A DNA stretch of 64,000 nt from contig JAPLAA010000097.1 in NCBI GenBank assembly GCA_026393475.1, positions 42,345-106,344 of the forward strand. Reading direction: 5' to 3'. The position numbers were made by a program, and so were the translations under genes. This document shows, piece by piece, positions 17,452-26,681 of the stretch. This stretch comes from Actinomycetota bacterium. Its GTDB lineage: Bacteria; Actinomycetota; Acidimicrobiia; Acidimicrobiales; Ilumatobacteraceae. Numbering within the stretch: position 1 is the stretch's first letter; every line of letters starts with the position of its first letter. Under the pieces are notes generated by a model that was not told the DNA's origin, made no database searches, and was given only the letters and a program-made list of their open reading frames with translations.

Positions 17452-18909
17452 ATGTCGACCGGCATCCTGCGATTTCTCACGCCCGGACAGCTCGTTCCCT
17501 TCGGGGGCGACCGGGTCGCCACGGTCAGCCCAGAGCTGGCCGAGGCCTTCGCCGACGGTGACCGGCTGGTGGTCGTGCAGGAGACCGGCGACCTGCTGCA
17601 CATCCCGCGGGCCGAGCACGAGCGCGTGCAGGCCGCGGTCGGCACTGCCGTCGACGCCTTCCATGCGCTCGCCGAGGCCACCGACGACCAGCTCACCCGG
17701 TTCTTCGCCGGCTTCGCCGACCGGCTCGCCCACGACGCCGTGTTCGCGGCGATCGCCGACGCCAACGCGGCCGACGTCGCGTCTGCCGAGGCCCGGGGCC
17801 GATCGACCACACGCCTCGTGCTGTCGCCGAAGATGCGCGCCGACATGGTGGCCGGTCTGCGGGTGTGGCAACACACCGACGGCCGTCGCGACGTGCAGCT
17901 GGCGCGGGTCGATCACGAGCAGTGGTGGGTCGAGACGCGGCGGGCACCGCTCGGCGTCGTCGGGTTCGTGTTCGAAGGCCGGCCGAACGTGTTCGCCGAC
18001 GCCACCGGCGTGCTGCGCACGGGCAACACCGTCGTGTTCCGCATCGGCAGCGACGCGCTCGGGACGGCGAGGGCGATCATGGCCCACGCCGTCGCACCGG
18101 CCCTCGCCGCGGCCGGGTTGCCAGAGGGTGCCGTGCAGCTGGTCGACGCCGCGGCGCATGCAGCCGGATGGGCGCTGTTCGCCGATGCCCGTCTCGGCCT
18201 CGCCGTGGCCCGCGGTTCCGGACGTGCCGTCGCGCAGCTCGGCGCCGTCGCCCGTCAGCACGGCGTACCGGCCAGCCTGCACGGCACCGGCGGCGCGTGG
18301 ATGGTCGTCGCACCCGACGCCGATCCGGAGCAGCTCGCCCTCGCCGTTCGGCACTCGCTCGATCGCAAGGTGTGCAACACGCTCAACGTCTGCTGCCTGG
18401 TGCGTTCGGGTGCCGATCGGCTCGCGCCCGTCGTGCTCGCCGCTGCCAGTGCCGCCGCCGACGCACGCGACGCGCAGCTCGTGCTGCACGCCACGCCATC
18501 GGCGGCCGAGGTCGTGGCCGCCGCCGGGTACGACGCGATCGCACAGACGGTCGACGAGCTCGGCACCGAGTGGGAGTGGGAGGACGACCCCGAGCTCACC
18601 GTGGTCGTGGTCGACGACGTCGCCGAGGCCGTCGGGCTGTTCAACCGCCACAGCCCGCGCTTCGCCGCATCCATCGTGGGTGGCGACGACACGCAGCAGC
18701 AGCGGTTCTACGACAGCGTCGACGCCCCGTTCGTCGGCGACGGGTTCACGCGATGGGTCGACGGCCAGTTCGCGTTCGACCAGCCCGAGCTCGGTCTGTC
18801 GAACTGGCAGTCGGGTCGCCTGTTCGCCCGCGGCGGCGTGTTGTCGGGCGACTCGGTGCACACGGTGCGCACCCGCGCCCACGTGCACGACCACCACCTC
18901 CACCGCTGA
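17452..18909 (+). CDS. Glutamate-5-semialdehyde dehydrogenase-like (ProA family) protein
   Basis: 485 residues of the aldehyde dehydrogenase superfamily, closest in motifs to ProA: RRAPLGVVGFVFEGRPNVFADATGVLRTGNTVVFR (nucleotide site), LDRKVCNTLNVCCLV with the catalytic Cys, and FNRHSPRFAASIVGGDD. The N-terminal 80 residues exceed a normal ProA (about 420 residues) and carry no domain I recognise. A classic proB partner is absent here. It may be a true proline-pathway enzyme or a paralogue acting on another acyl phosphate or semialdehyde. An ATG at 17431 would add seven residues. It ends in tandem copies of its own stop region. Confidence 0.78.
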   Translation: MSTGILRFLTPGQLVPFGGDRVATVSPELAEAFADGDRLVVVQETGDLLHIPRAEHERVQAAVGTAVDAFHALAEATDDQLTRFFAGFADRLAHDAVFAAIADANAADVASAEARGRSTTRLVLSPKMRADMVAGLRVWQHTDGRRDVQLARVDHEQWWVETRRAPLGVVGFVFEGRPNVFADATGVLRTGNTVVFRIGSDALGTARAIMAHAVAPALAAAGLPEGAVQLVDAAAHAAGWALFADARLGLAVARGSGRAVAQLGAVARQHGVPASLHGTGGAWMVVAPDADPEQLALAVRHSLDRKVCNTLNVCCLVRSGADRLAPVVLAAASAAADARDAQLVLHATPSAAEVVAAAGYDAIAQTVDELGTEWEWEDDPELTVVVVDDVAEAVGLFNRHSPRFAASIVGGDDTQQQRFYDSVDAPFVGDGFTRWVDGQFAFDQPELGLSNWQSGRLFARGGVLSGDSVHTVRTRAHVHDHHLHR

Positions 18910-18930
18910 CCACCGCTGACCACCGCTGAC
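18901..18930. repeat. 10-base tandem repeat (x3) spanning a stop codon
   Basis: CACCGCTGAC is repeated exactly three times. The first copy encodes His-Arg-stop of the ProA-like gene. Because the period is 10, the three TGA triplets lie in three different frames. Confidence 0.9.
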
Positions 18931-18966
18931 CGCCGCCGGGTCGTCGCGGTCACTACCCTCGCCCGC

Positions 18967-20577
18967 ATGCTTCGACGGTCGCGTCCCGGTGCGCTCACCC
19001 TGGTCGTCGTGTCGTTCGTCGCGCTCGCTGGCTGCGCCGGTACCGACAGCGGGGTGACGGCGCAGCGCTCGACCACGGCCGGTGACGTCCCGTCGGTGAC
19101 GTTGCCGGGCACCGAGACCACCGTGCCAGCTGGCGCCGAGCCGTCGACGCCGCCGAGCTCGACCCCACCGTCGACCGAACCGACACCAGACACGCCGGAC
19201 ACGACGGATCCCGCCAGCCCCTCCACCGGCCCCTCCACCGGCGACGGCATCGGCGACGAGCTGTACCCGGCGCTCGGCAACCCCGGTGTCGACGTGCAGG
19301 ACTACCTCGTCGACATCGACTACGACCGATCCGTCGGCGTGATCGACGGGTCCGTCACGATGCAGATCGAGTTCACCCAGGACCGCGAGCAGTTCACCCT
19401 CGACTCGCTCGGACCGGCGGTGTCCAGCGTGGCGATCGACGGCGACGACGTCTCGTTCGTCGCCGACGAGCCCGAGCTGCGGATCACGCCGGACGAACCG
19501 ATCGAGGCCGGCGACACCCACGAGGTGGTCGTCGTGTTCACCGCCACACCCGACGGTTCCTCGTCGTTGTCGGGCCTGCCGTCGGGGTGGTTCACCACTC
19601 CTGGCGGGTCGTATGTGCTCAACGAACCAGACGGCACCCGCACCTGGCTGCCGTCGAACGACCACCCGAGCGACAAGGCCACGTGGACGTTCCGGATCAC
19701 GGTGCCGAACGGCGTCACCGCGGTCGCCAACGGGCGGCTCGTGGGCACGACGCCCTCCGACGACGTCGCAAGCCAGACCTGGGAGTGGCGCGAGGACGAG
19801 CCGATGCCCACGTACCTGATGTTGCTGGTCACCGGCGACTACGAGATCGTCGAGAGCTCGACCGCCGACGGACTGCCGCTGGTGAGCGCCGTGCTGCGCG
19901 ACGAACTCCCGACGATGCAGCCCTTCCTCGACGGCATCGAGGCACAGATCGAGTTCTTCGAACCGCTGTTCGGCCCGTACCCGCTCGACCGCTACGGCCT
20001 CGCCATCACCGACAGCTTCGGCGGGCTCGCGATGGAGACGCAGGGCCGTTCGCTGTTCTCCCGCGACGACCTGCGCGCACCCGGCGGGTTCATCGAGGAA
20101 CTGCTGCTCTCGCACGAACTGGCTCACCAGTGGTTCGGCAACGCCGTGTCTCCGGCGCGCTGGGGCGACATCTGGTTGAACGAGAGCTTCGCCACCTACG
20201 CCCAATGGATGTGGCTCGAACACATCGGGCTCACCACGGTCGCCGACGAAACGGCGTTCGCGCTCGAGAACCGCCAGTCGGGCGACGGCGACGCCACGGG
20301 CTCGCCTGCGGCCGACGACCTGTTCGGGTACAACAGCTACGACGGTGGCGCGGTCGTGCTGCACGCGCTGCGGCTCACCATCGGCGACGACTCGTTCTTC
20401 GAAGTCCTGCAGCGTTGGGCCGCTGACAACGAAGGGACGTCGCGCACCACCGAGGACTTCATCGAGCTGGCCGAGTCGGTGGCGGGGGAGCAGCTCGACG
20501 AGCTGTTCGACGCCTGGCTGTTCGGCGACCCGCCACCGGCCGGGTTTCCCTCGGTCAGTGCCCCAGCACTCGGTTGA
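18967..20577 (+). CDS. M1-family zinc aminopeptidase lipoprotein
   Basis: 536 residues. A signal sequence ends in FVALAGC (lipobox, Cys at 23), followed by a Thr/Pro-rich tether to about residue 90. The gluzincin site is intact: HELAHQW (His382, Glu383, His386) and NESFATY with the second Glu about 405. The exopeptidase loop GGLAMETQG (M1 GAMEN-like motif, here with Leu before Ala) precedes it. Most likely a membrane-tethered extracellular peptidase. It is shorter than full aminopeptidase N and lacks the C-terminal helical domain. It overlaps the convergent FAD gene by 23 bases at the stops. Confidence 0.88.
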   Translation: MLRRSRPGALTLVVVSFVALAGCAGTDSGVTAQRSTTAGDVPSVTLPGTETTVPAGAEPSTPPSSTPPSTEPTPDTPDTTDPASPSTGPSTGDGIGDELYPALGNPGVDVQDYLVDIDYDRSVGVIDGSVTMQIEFTQDREQFTLDSLGPAVSSVAIDGDDVSFVADEPELRITPDEPIEAGDTHEVVVVFTATPDGSSSLSGLPSGWFTTPGGSYVLNEPDGTRTWLPSNDHPSDKATWTFRITVPNGVTAVANGRLVGTTPSDDVASQTWEWREDEPMPTYLMLLVTGDYEIVESSTADGLPLVSAVLRDELPTMQPFLDGIEAQIEFFEPLFGPYPLDRYGLAITDSFGGLAMETQGRSLFSRDDLRAPGGFIEELLLSHELAHQWFGNAVSPARWGDIWLNESFATYAQWMWLEHIGLTTVADETAFALENRQSGDGDATGSPAADDLFGYNSYDGGAVVLHALRLTIGDDSFFEVLQRWAADNEGTSRTTEDFIELAESVAGEQLDELFDAWLFGDPPPAGFPSVSAPALG

Positions 20578-21937
20578 GCACGGCGCTGCGCCAACGCTCG
20601 GGACGCTGGTGCTTCGCCTCGTATTCGTCGGCGCCGATGGGCAGCTTGACCATCGCGTTGATGCCGATCCACCGGAGCGGTTCGGGCTCCCACGACCGTG
20701 ATCGGTGGTTCACCCGCGGCAGGTCGGTGAGGTCGGTGGTGTCGCCGCTGATGAGATCGCACAGGGTGCGCCCCGCCAGGTTCGTGGTGCCCACGCCGTC
20801 GCCGACGTAGCCGCCCGCCCAGGCGAGCCCCGTGGTGCGGTCGTGACCGACCGAGCAGTACCAGTCGCGGGGCGCCCCGACGGGACCGCCCCAGCGGTGG
20901 GTGATCCTGGCATCGCGCAGGGCCGGGAAGATCTCGACCAACGTGCGATGGATGTCGTCGTGCACACGGGCATTGCGGTCGTACTCGGGGCGGACCTTCG
21001 AACCGAAGTGGTACGGCGCGCCGCGGCCGCCGAACGCGATGCGGTCGTCGGCGGTGCGCTGCCCGTAGATGATGAGCCGTCGTGCGTCGGAGAACGTCTC
21101 GCGTCGGCGCAGACCGACCTCGTCCCAGAACGACGCGGGCAGCGGTTCGGTGGCGATCATCAGCGAGTAGATCGGGATGACCTGGCGCGCCTGGTCGGGG
21201 AGCATCGGGGTGAAGCCCTCGGTGGCCCGCACGATGTGGTCGGCACGGATGACACCACGATCGGTGACGAGGCGACGCGGCTGGATCTCGAGCACCTTGG
21301 TGTGTTCGAAGATGTGCACCCCGCTCGCTTCGACCGTGCGGGCGAGACCGCGCACGAGGCGGGCCGGGTGGATGGCCGCACAGTGGGGCGTGTACACGCC
21401 GCCCTCCACCTTGGTCATGTTCACCAGACGGGCGGCCGCGTCGCGGTCGAGCCAGCGGAGGTCGTCCTCGCCGAAGCCGTACGCGCGGTGCTCGGCGATC
21501 TCGGCCTGCATCCGTCCCACGTGGGCAGGGTTGCGCGCGGCGCGGAACGTGCCGCCCTTCGCGAAGTGGCAGTCGATGCCTTCGCGGGCGGCGACGGCAC
21601 CGACCTCGTCGACGGTCTCGTTCATCGCCCGTTGCAGCCGGGTGGCGCCATCCTTGCCGTGCGTCGCGGCCATGGCGTCGAACCCCATCGGCAGCAGTGC
21701 CGAGCACCAGCCGCCGTTGCGGCCACTCGCCCCGAAGCCCGCCACCTGCGACTCGACGACGGCGATGCGCATGTCGGGATTGCGGCGGCGCAGGTAGTAG
21801 GCGGTCCAGAGGCCGGTGTAGCCGGCACCCACGATGGCGACGTCGACCTCGGTGTCGCCCGGGAGGGCCGGCCGTGGTGTGAGTTGGTCGTCGGTCGGCA
21901 GCGTGTCGTGCCACAGGGACAGGTCGCGGAGGCTCAT
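20555..21937 (-). CDS. FAD-dependent amino acid/polyamine oxidase (DadA-like)
   Basis: 460 residues. The Rossmann dinucleotide motif is VDVAIVGAGYTGLWTAYYL (about 31-49), then GASGRNGGWCSALLPMG, typical of the gamma-glutamylputrescine oxidase/glycine oxidase group. DRIAFGGRGAPYHFGS and AGGYVGDGVGTTNLAGRTL near the C terminus close the FAD site. The enzyme would oxidise an amine or amino acid to an imine with hydrogen peroxide production. ATG 21937 was chosen because an upstream extension lacks family character. It diverges from the CPBP protease gene across 34 bases. Confidence 0.87.
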   Translation of the reverse strand: MSLRDLSLWHDTLPTDDQLTPRPALPGDTEVDVAIVGAGYTGLWTAYYLRRRNPDMRIAVVESQVAGFGASGRNGGWCSALLPMGFDAMAATHGKDGATRLQRAMNETVDEVGAVAAREGIDCHFAKGGTFRAARNPAHVGRMQAEIAEHRAYGFGEDDLRWLDRDAAARLVNMTKVEGGVYTPHCAAIHPARLVRGLARTVEASGVHIFEHTKVLEIQPRRLVTDRGVIRADHIVRATEGFTPMLPDQARQVIPIYSLMIATEPLPASFWDEVGLRRRETFSDARRLIIYGQRTADDRIAFGGRGAPYHFGSKVRPEYDRNARVHDDIHRTLVEIFPALRDARITHRWGGPVGAPRDWYCSVGHDRTTGLAWAGGYVGDGVGTTNLAGRTLCDLISGDTTDLTDLPRVNHRSRSWEPEPLRWIGINAMVKLPIGADEYEAKHQRPERWRSAVLNRVLGH

Positions 21938-21971
21938 CGCCCGCCGACAGTACCGCCGGTAGCCTCGGGCC

Positions 21972-22859
21972 ATGTATCCATCCGGGGTGCAACCGCCCCC
22001 GCCATCGGTTTCCGGCGCACCGGCCGCCGCCGCACCTGGCGCTGTGGCGTTCCCGGCGGGGTGGTACGTCGACCCGAAGCTGTCGAACCTCGTTCGCTAC
22101 TGGGACGGCACGGCATGGACCCCGTGGATCGCTGAGCGCCCGAAGCCGCCAGCGCCACCGCATCCCACCATCCCGCTGTGGGCCGGTGTCGGTGCACTGC
22201 TCACGATCCTCGTCTCCCTCGTCGCCAGCCGCTACGTGATCGATGCGCTCTCGCACCAGCGGTGGCCGATCGCGATCTACGTGGTGATCGCCGGCGTCAT
22301 CGGCTACGGACCGGTGCTGGTGTTCTGCACCTGGGCGAGCCACCGGTGGGGGAGGCGTTCCCTGCGTGCCGACAGCGGGCTGTTCGCGAAGTGGGCCGAC
22401 GCCGGGTGGGGGCCGGTCACCTGGTTGTGCTGCCTGGCCACCCAGATCGTGCTCGGCATCATCGTCGTGGCGACCGGTATCCCGTTCAGCAGCAACACCG
22501 AGGGCATCGACGCCGTCGGCGGCGAGCGTGGCTATGTCATCGCCACGCTCGTGCTCGCCGTGGTCGCCGCGCCGCTGGTCGAGGAGATCGTGTTCCGCGG
22601 CATCGTGCTGCGATCGTTCCTCGCCGCGATGCACCCGGTGGCAGCGATCGGCCTGCAGGGCGTGCTGTTCGGCATGGCGCACTTCGATCCGGTTCGCGGC
22701 ACCGGCAACATCGGACTGATCGTGGTGCTCGGCGGCGTGGGCATCACGATGGGCGGCGCTGCCTACCTGTTCCGACGGATCACCCCCACGATCATCGCCC
22801 ACGCGATCATCAACGCGATCGCGATGACGATCGCGCTGACCGGCTGGGGCCTGGCCTGA
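21972..22859 (+). CDS. DUF2510 plus CPBP intramembrane protease
   Basis: 295 residues. The N-terminal part has a DUF2510 module, FPAGWYVDPKLSNLVRYWDGTAWTPW, after a Pro/Ala-rich start. Six to eight membrane helices follow. The CPBP (Rce1-like/Abi) motifs are complete: EEIVFRGIVLR (E-E-x-x-x-R), FGMAHFD (F-x-x-x-H) and HAIINAI (H-x-x-x-N). It should act in the membrane as a glutamic-type protease; natural substrates are unknown. The combination of DUF2510 and CPBP is common in actinobacteria. The stop falls inside a 14-base tandem repeat. Confidence 0.9.
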   Translation: MYPSGVQPPPPSVSGAPAAAAPGAVAFPAGWYVDPKLSNLVRYWDGTAWTPWIAERPKPPAPPHPTIPLWAGVGALLTILVSLVASRYVIDALSHQRWPIAIYVVIAGVIGYGPVLVFCTWASHRWGRRSLRADSGLFAKWADAGWGPVTWLCCLATQIVLGIIVVATGIPFSSNTEGIDAVGGERGYVIATLVLAVVAAPLVEEIVFRGIVLRSFLAAMHPVAAIGLQGVLFGMAHFDPVRGTGNIGLIVVLGGVGITMGGAAYLFRRITPTIIAHAIINAIAMTIALTGWGLA

Positions 22860-22924
22860 TCAGCGGGGCCTGATCAGCGAGGGCTGATCAGCGAGGGCTG
22901 ATCAGCGGGGCCTGATCAGCGAGG
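22855..22924. repeat. 14-base tandem repeat (x5) bridging two convergent gene ends
   Basis: Five copies of (C/G)CTGATCAGCG(A/G)GG, plus a decayed sixth. Each contains the palindrome TGATCA, so TGA occurs on both strands. The first copy supplies the stop of the CPBP gene, the last the stop of panC on the other strand. A 14-base period rotates the stops through all frames. Confidence 0.9.
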
Positions 22925-23773
22925 CCTGATGAGCAGGTTGTCGATCAGGCGGATCTCGCCGAACCAGGCGGCGATCAGCAGCAGCGCCGTGGCGTGCACC
23001 TCGTCGACGGGGTCGAGGGTGTCGGGGTCGACGAGGGCCACGTGTTCGAGCCGGGCCAGCGCCTCGCGATCGACCACCGCCGTGGTGGCCGCCAGCAGCG
23101 ACGGCGCGTCGATCGTCCCGTCGTGCAGCAGCCGCTCGGCGGCCCGGAGCCCCTGCGACACGCAGATCGCAGCCCGTCGCTGATCGGGGGAGAGGCGGCG
23201 GTTGCGGCTGCTCATCGCCACACCGTCGGCCTCGCGCACCGTCGGCAGGCCGACGATCTCGATGCCGAGGTCGAGGTCGAGGGTCATCCGGCGGATGATC
23301 GCCAACTGCTGGGCGTCCTTCTGGCCGAACACGGCGACGTGCGGTCGTACCGCGGCGAACAGCTTCGTGACGACCGTGGTGACCCCGCGGAAGTGACCGG
23401 GACGGTGCTCGCCCTCGAGCCGATCTGCCAGCGGTCCCGGTTCGACGTGCGTCTGGAAGCCGGCCGGGTACATCGCCCCGGCCGTCGGGGCGTAGACGGC
23501 GTCGACGCCGGCGGCGGCGCAGGCGGCGAGGTCGTCGTCGATCGGTCGGGGGTAGCGGTCGAAGTCGGCCCGCACGTCGAACTGCAGCGGGTTCACGAAC
23601 ACCGAGACGACGACGACGTCGGCGTGCTCGCGCGCCTCGTCGACCAGCGCAAGGTGTCCGTCGTGCAGGGCGCCCATCGTGGGGACGAACCCGACGCGCC
23701 TGCCGGCGAGCCGATGGGCCTCGGACCAGGCCCGCATCGCCCCGGGTGTGTCGATCAGCTCTGGCTGCAGCAC
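22916..23773 (-). CDS. panC: Pantoate--beta-alanine ligase
   Basis: 285 residues with the nucleotidylyltransferase signature RVGFVPTMGALHDGHLALV (HIGH-like HDGH), VVSVFVNPLQFDVRADFDRYPR, the pantoate-binding FRGVTTVVTKLFAAVRPHVAVFGQKDAQQLAIIRRM and the KMSKS-like GVAMSSRNRRLS. Complete length for PanC. It joins pantoate and beta-alanine to make pantothenate, a coenzyme A precursor. No panB or panD neighbours here. GTG 23773 is taken as start; a TTG at 23782 would add three residues. Confidence 0.93.
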   Translation of the reverse strand: MLQPELIDTPGAMRAWSEAHRLAGRRVGFVPTMGALHDGHLALVDEAREHADVVVVSVFVNPLQFDVRADFDRYPRPIDDDLAACAAAGVDAVYAPTAGAMYPAGFQTHVEPGPLADRLEGEHRPGHFRGVTTVVTKLFAAVRPHVAVFGQKDAQQLAIIRRMTLDLDLGIEIVGLPTVREADGVAMSSRNRRLSPDQRRAAICVSQGLRAAERLLHDGTIDAPSLLAATTAVVDREALARLEHVALVDPDTLDPVDEVHATALLLIAAWFGEIRLIDNLLIRPR

Positions 23774-23842
23774 GTCCGGCAACCTAGTGGCCGGTCGGGT
23801 CCGTCACGCATCCCTCGCGGACCGCGTGCGCCGGCGGACGGC

Positions 23843-24934
23843 TCAGCGGTAGGCGCTCGGGCAGAGGTCCCGGTAGGCGGGCGGGCCGCCGGCGACCGAC
23901 GTCGCCTCGACGATCGCCCGGGTGCAGGCGATCGCGAAGCAGTGCGCACCGGCCTCGAACACGGTGTTGAGCTCGACGGCCCTCGCCCGAGCGGCCAGGG
24001 CGTCGGTCGGCCCAGGAGCGCCGCTGCCGGTGGAGAGCGCGAACACGGTGTCGCCGTCGAACATCGTGTGCGCGGGTCGGATGGCGCGGGCCATGCCGTC
24101 ATGGGCGACGCCGGCCATCTTCGAGCACTCCGCCTTCGACAGCGCCATCGAGGTGGCCACGACACCGATCGTGGTGTTGAGCGGGGCGCGGACGGCGTCG
24201 AGACGCGCCACCAGCGCTGCCCGATCGGCGGCGCTCGGGCGCCGGAGACGGTGCGCCGACGGCATCCACGGCAGCCCCGAGGTCGGATCGATCACCGCCC
24301 CGACCGAGTTGACGACCGCGAGCGCGCCCACGACCGTGCCGTCGGGCAGCGTGACGCTCGCCGTGCCGACGCCGCCCTGGAGCGAGCCGGCCACCGCGCC
24401 GGTGCCGGCGCCCACGGCGCCCTCGTCGACGGCGCCCCGTGAGCGGGCCGCCGCACGCGCCGCGCGCGAGCCGAAGTCGGCGTCGGGTCGGTTCGCGAAG
24501 ACGCCACCGCGGCCGAGGTCGTAGATGACGGCGGCCGGCACGATCGGCACGACGCCGGTCATCGGCGGCGCGCCGACCGGGAACCCGATCCCGCGACCCT
24601 CGAGCTCGGCCATCACACCGGTCACGGCGGCAAGGCCGTAGGCGCTGCCGCCGGTGAGACAGATCGCGTGCACGTGCTGCACCAGGTTCTCCGGCCGCAG
24701 GAGGTCGGTCTCGTGGGTGCCGGGTCCGCCGCCGCGCACGTCGACTCCGCCGACGGCGCCCGCCGCGGTGAGCACCACGGTGGTACCCGTGCGCCACCCG
24801 CGACGCCTGGCCGTGACGTTGCCGACCTGCACGCCGGGAACGTCCCCGATCGAGCCGTCGGACCCGTCGGGACGATCACGGTGGGCCGAGCTGGGTGCCG
24901 TACGGGGAGCCATCCGTCGGTCACGGTACGACAT
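23843..24934 (-). CDS. P1-family (DmpA/S58-type) self-processing peptidase
   Basis: 363 residues. The beta-aminopeptidase/DmpA fold is indicated by GDVPGVQVGNVTARRRGWRTGTTVVL, CLTGGSAYGLAAVTGVMAELEGRGIGFPVG, PIVPAAVIYDLGRGG and GAVGAGTGAVAG. LNTTIGVVATSMALSKAE contains the Thr-Thr region where related proenzymes cut themselves into two chains. Substrates of such enzymes include N-terminal beta- or D-amino acids. It reads in the same direction as panC, 61 bases upstream of it, and could be cotranscribed. The N-terminal 25 residues are Arg/Asp-rich and poorly conserved-looking, so a later start is possible. Confidence 0.86.
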   Translation of the reverse strand: MSYRDRRMAPRTAPSSAHRDRPDGSDGSIGDVPGVQVGNVTARRRGWRTGTTVVLTAAGAVGGVDVRGGGPGTHETDLLRPENLVQHVHAICLTGGSAYGLAAVTGVMAELEGRGIGFPVGAPPMTGVVPIVPAAVIYDLGRGGVFANRPDADFGSRAARAAARSRGAVDEGAVGAGTGAVAGSLQGGVGTASVTLPDGTVVGALAVVNSVGAVIDPTSGLPWMPSAHRLRRPSAADRAALVARLDAVRAPLNTTIGVVATSMALSKAECSKMAGVAHDGMARAIRPAHTMFDGDTVFALSTGSGAPGPTDALAARARAVELNTVFEAGAHCFAIACTRAIVEATSVAGGPPAYRDLCPSAYR

Positions 24935-25006
24935 GGCGCGGTCCGGGACCAGCCACTACGGTCTCGCTCCGCCTGCACCGGCGGCACATTCAGAGAGGGA
25001 GGACCC

Positions 25007-26098
25007 ATGCGGGTCGGCATCACCATCGGCGGACAGCACCCTTTCGAGGGCACCGCCATGCAACTGCAGTTGGCCGAGGCCATCGGAGCCGAGTCGGTGT
25101 GGTTCCCCGATCACATCCTGGGCGTGTTCCACCCCGGCCTCTGGTCCGACATGGCGTACTCCAAGATGGCCGCCGACCCGGATGCCTTCTACGACCCGTT
25201 CATCGTGTCCGGCGTGATCGGCACGATGACCGACAAGGCCGTCGGCATCAGCGTCACCGACACCGCCCGCCGCAAGGCGGCCGACCTCGCCCGCACTGCG
25301 CTCACCCTGCAGCACATGGTGCCCGGCGGGTTCATCCTCGGCGTCGGCTCGGGTGAGGCCGAGAGCCTCGTCACCTTCGGTTACGACTTCTCCACCCCGG
25401 TCGGCGACTGCGAGAAGGTGTTGCACGAGCTGCGCTCGCTGCTCGACACCGGTCGCATGCCGGCCGAGATGAACCTCGCCGGCCGCATGGGCGTGCCGCT
25501 CGAGAGCGACAAGGGCAAGCCGCAGGTGTGGGTCGCCGGCCACGGGCCGCGCATGCTGCGCCTCACCGGCCAGTACGGCGACGGCTGGATCCCGGCATGG
25601 CCGATGACCGCCGAGGAGTACGGCGAGAAGGGTCGCACGATCGACGAGTGGGCCGCGAAGAGCGGTCGCACGTGTGCGACGAAGTCGATGCTGCCGTTCG
25701 TCGTCCTGGGCCAGAGCAAGGAGTACATCGCCGAGCTGATGGAGAAGGACCCGCTCGGCAAGCTGTTCGCCCTGTTCTGCCCCGCCGACCGGTGGGCCAA
25801 GCACGGGTACAAGCACCCGTTCGGCGACGACTGCAAGGGCTTCATCGACCTGATCATCCACGACCTCGATCCCGAGGAGCTCCGTGCGCTCGCACCCGAG
25901 ATGCCGTTCGAGTTGGTCGAGGAGGTCGTGTTCATGGGCAACGCCGACGACGTCGCCGAGCGCATGTCGGGCTACGCCGCCCAGGGCATGAACCACGTCG
26001 TGCTCGCCAACCTCACCGGTGTCGTCGGCGGCATGGAGGAGATCGAGGCGAACCTGCCCCAGTTCATCCAGCTGAAGGGCATGCTCGACGCCATGTGA
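25007..26098 (+). CDS. LLM-class F420-dependent oxidoreductase (phthiodiolone ketoreductase-like)
   Basis: 363 residues with a strong ribosome site, GAGGGAGGA ending 3 bases before the ATG spacer, fixing the start. Barrel motifs: SVWFPDHILGVFHPG (F420-binding strand with WFPDH), GVIGTMTDKAVGISVTDTARRKAADLARTALTLQHMVPGGFILGVGSGEAES, the phosphate-binding GVGSGEA. WVAGHGPRMLRLTGQYGDGW is the conserved second-half segment. The long insert around RWAKHGYKHPFGDD resembles the larger members acting on lipids or ketones. Cytosolic. Diverges from the P1 peptidase gene. Confidence 0.88.
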   Translation: MRVGITIGGQHPFEGTAMQLQLAEAIGAESVWFPDHILGVFHPGLWSDMAYSKMAADPDAFYDPFIVSGVIGTMTDKAVGISVTDTARRKAADLARTALTLQHMVPGGFILGVGSGEAESLVTFGYDFSTPVGDCEKVLHELRSLLDTGRMPAEMNLAGRMGVPLESDKGKPQVWVAGHGPRMLRLTGQYGDGWIPAWPMTAEEYGEKGRTIDEWAAKSGRTCATKSMLPFVVLGQSKEYIAELMEKDPLGKLFALFCPADRWAKHGYKHPFGDDCKGFIDLIIHDLDPEELRALAPEMPFELVEEVVFMGNADDVAERMSGYAAQGMNHVVLANLTGVVGGMEEIEANLPQFIQLKGMLDAM

Positions 26099-26110
26099 TC
26101 GATGTGCGCG

Positions 26111-26647
26111 TCAGCGCGAGCGCTGCCTCGCGAACGCGAAGATCGTCTCGTCGCCGGTTCGCCAGCGCACGGTGAGCCGGCACGAGGCGATGCGCCAGCC
26201 GGCGTCGGTGCGCTCATAGCGGTTCGTGTAGTGGCCGCCGAGCAGGCACCAGGCGTGTTCGGCCGGACGGCCGAACGACACCATCGACGCCGCATCGAAC
26301 CAGTGCTGCGCCTGGAGTTCGTTGATCCCCACCACGGTCGTGGCGTCGACGCGTTCCAGCCGATGGTTCGACATCAGGTGCTGGGTGGCGTCGAAGTTGC
26401 CGTTCACGCTGCGGACGGCCTGCACCCAGTCGTCGGCCGGCATCGTCGCCGGGGCGCGACCGCTCCACGACGAGAAGTCGTACTCGCACGTGTCGGTGAA
26501 GATGCCTCGGTAGAGCTCCCAGTCGCGATGGTCGATGCCCGCGGCGTACGCGTACGACAGGTCGACGATCGCCTGACGGTCGCCGGGTTCGATCGCGGGT
26601 TCGATCGGCGGTTCGATCGGCGGTTGGATGGCCGGGTCGCTGGTCAC
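26111..26647 (-). CDS. SnoaL/NTF2-like fold protein
   Basis: 178 residues. After a short N-terminal run of PPIEPPIEPAIEPGD (a 12-base in-frame repeat in the DNA), the SnoaL-like fold begins: IVDLSYAYAAGIDHRDWELYRGIFTDTCEYDFSSW, then MSNHRLERVDATTVVGINELQAQHWF and GGHYTNRYERTDAGWRIASCRLTVRW. The aromatic-lined cone could bind a polyketide- or steroid-like ligand; catalytic residues are not assignable. The GTG at 26647 lies at the edge of the recognised N terminus. It diverges from the acyltransferase gene. Confidence 0.8.
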   Translation of the reverse strand: MTSDPAIQPPIEPPIEPAIEPGDRQAIVDLSYAYAAGIDHRDWELYRGIFTDTCEYDFSSWSGRAPATMPADDWVQAVRSVNGNFDATQHLMSNHRLERVDATTVVGINELQAQHWFDAASMVSFGRPAEHAWCLLGGHYTNRYERTDAGWRIASCRLTVRWRTGDETIFAFARQRSR

Positions 26648-26681
26648 GGGTCGAACGTAGTCGCCGATAGCGTCACGGCCC

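Noticed and set aside
16672..20364. A 1230-residue minus-strand reading frame
   Set aside because: High-GC shadow of the ProA-like, M1 and mycothiol-enzyme genes; composition is Arg/Gly/His-rich without motifs.
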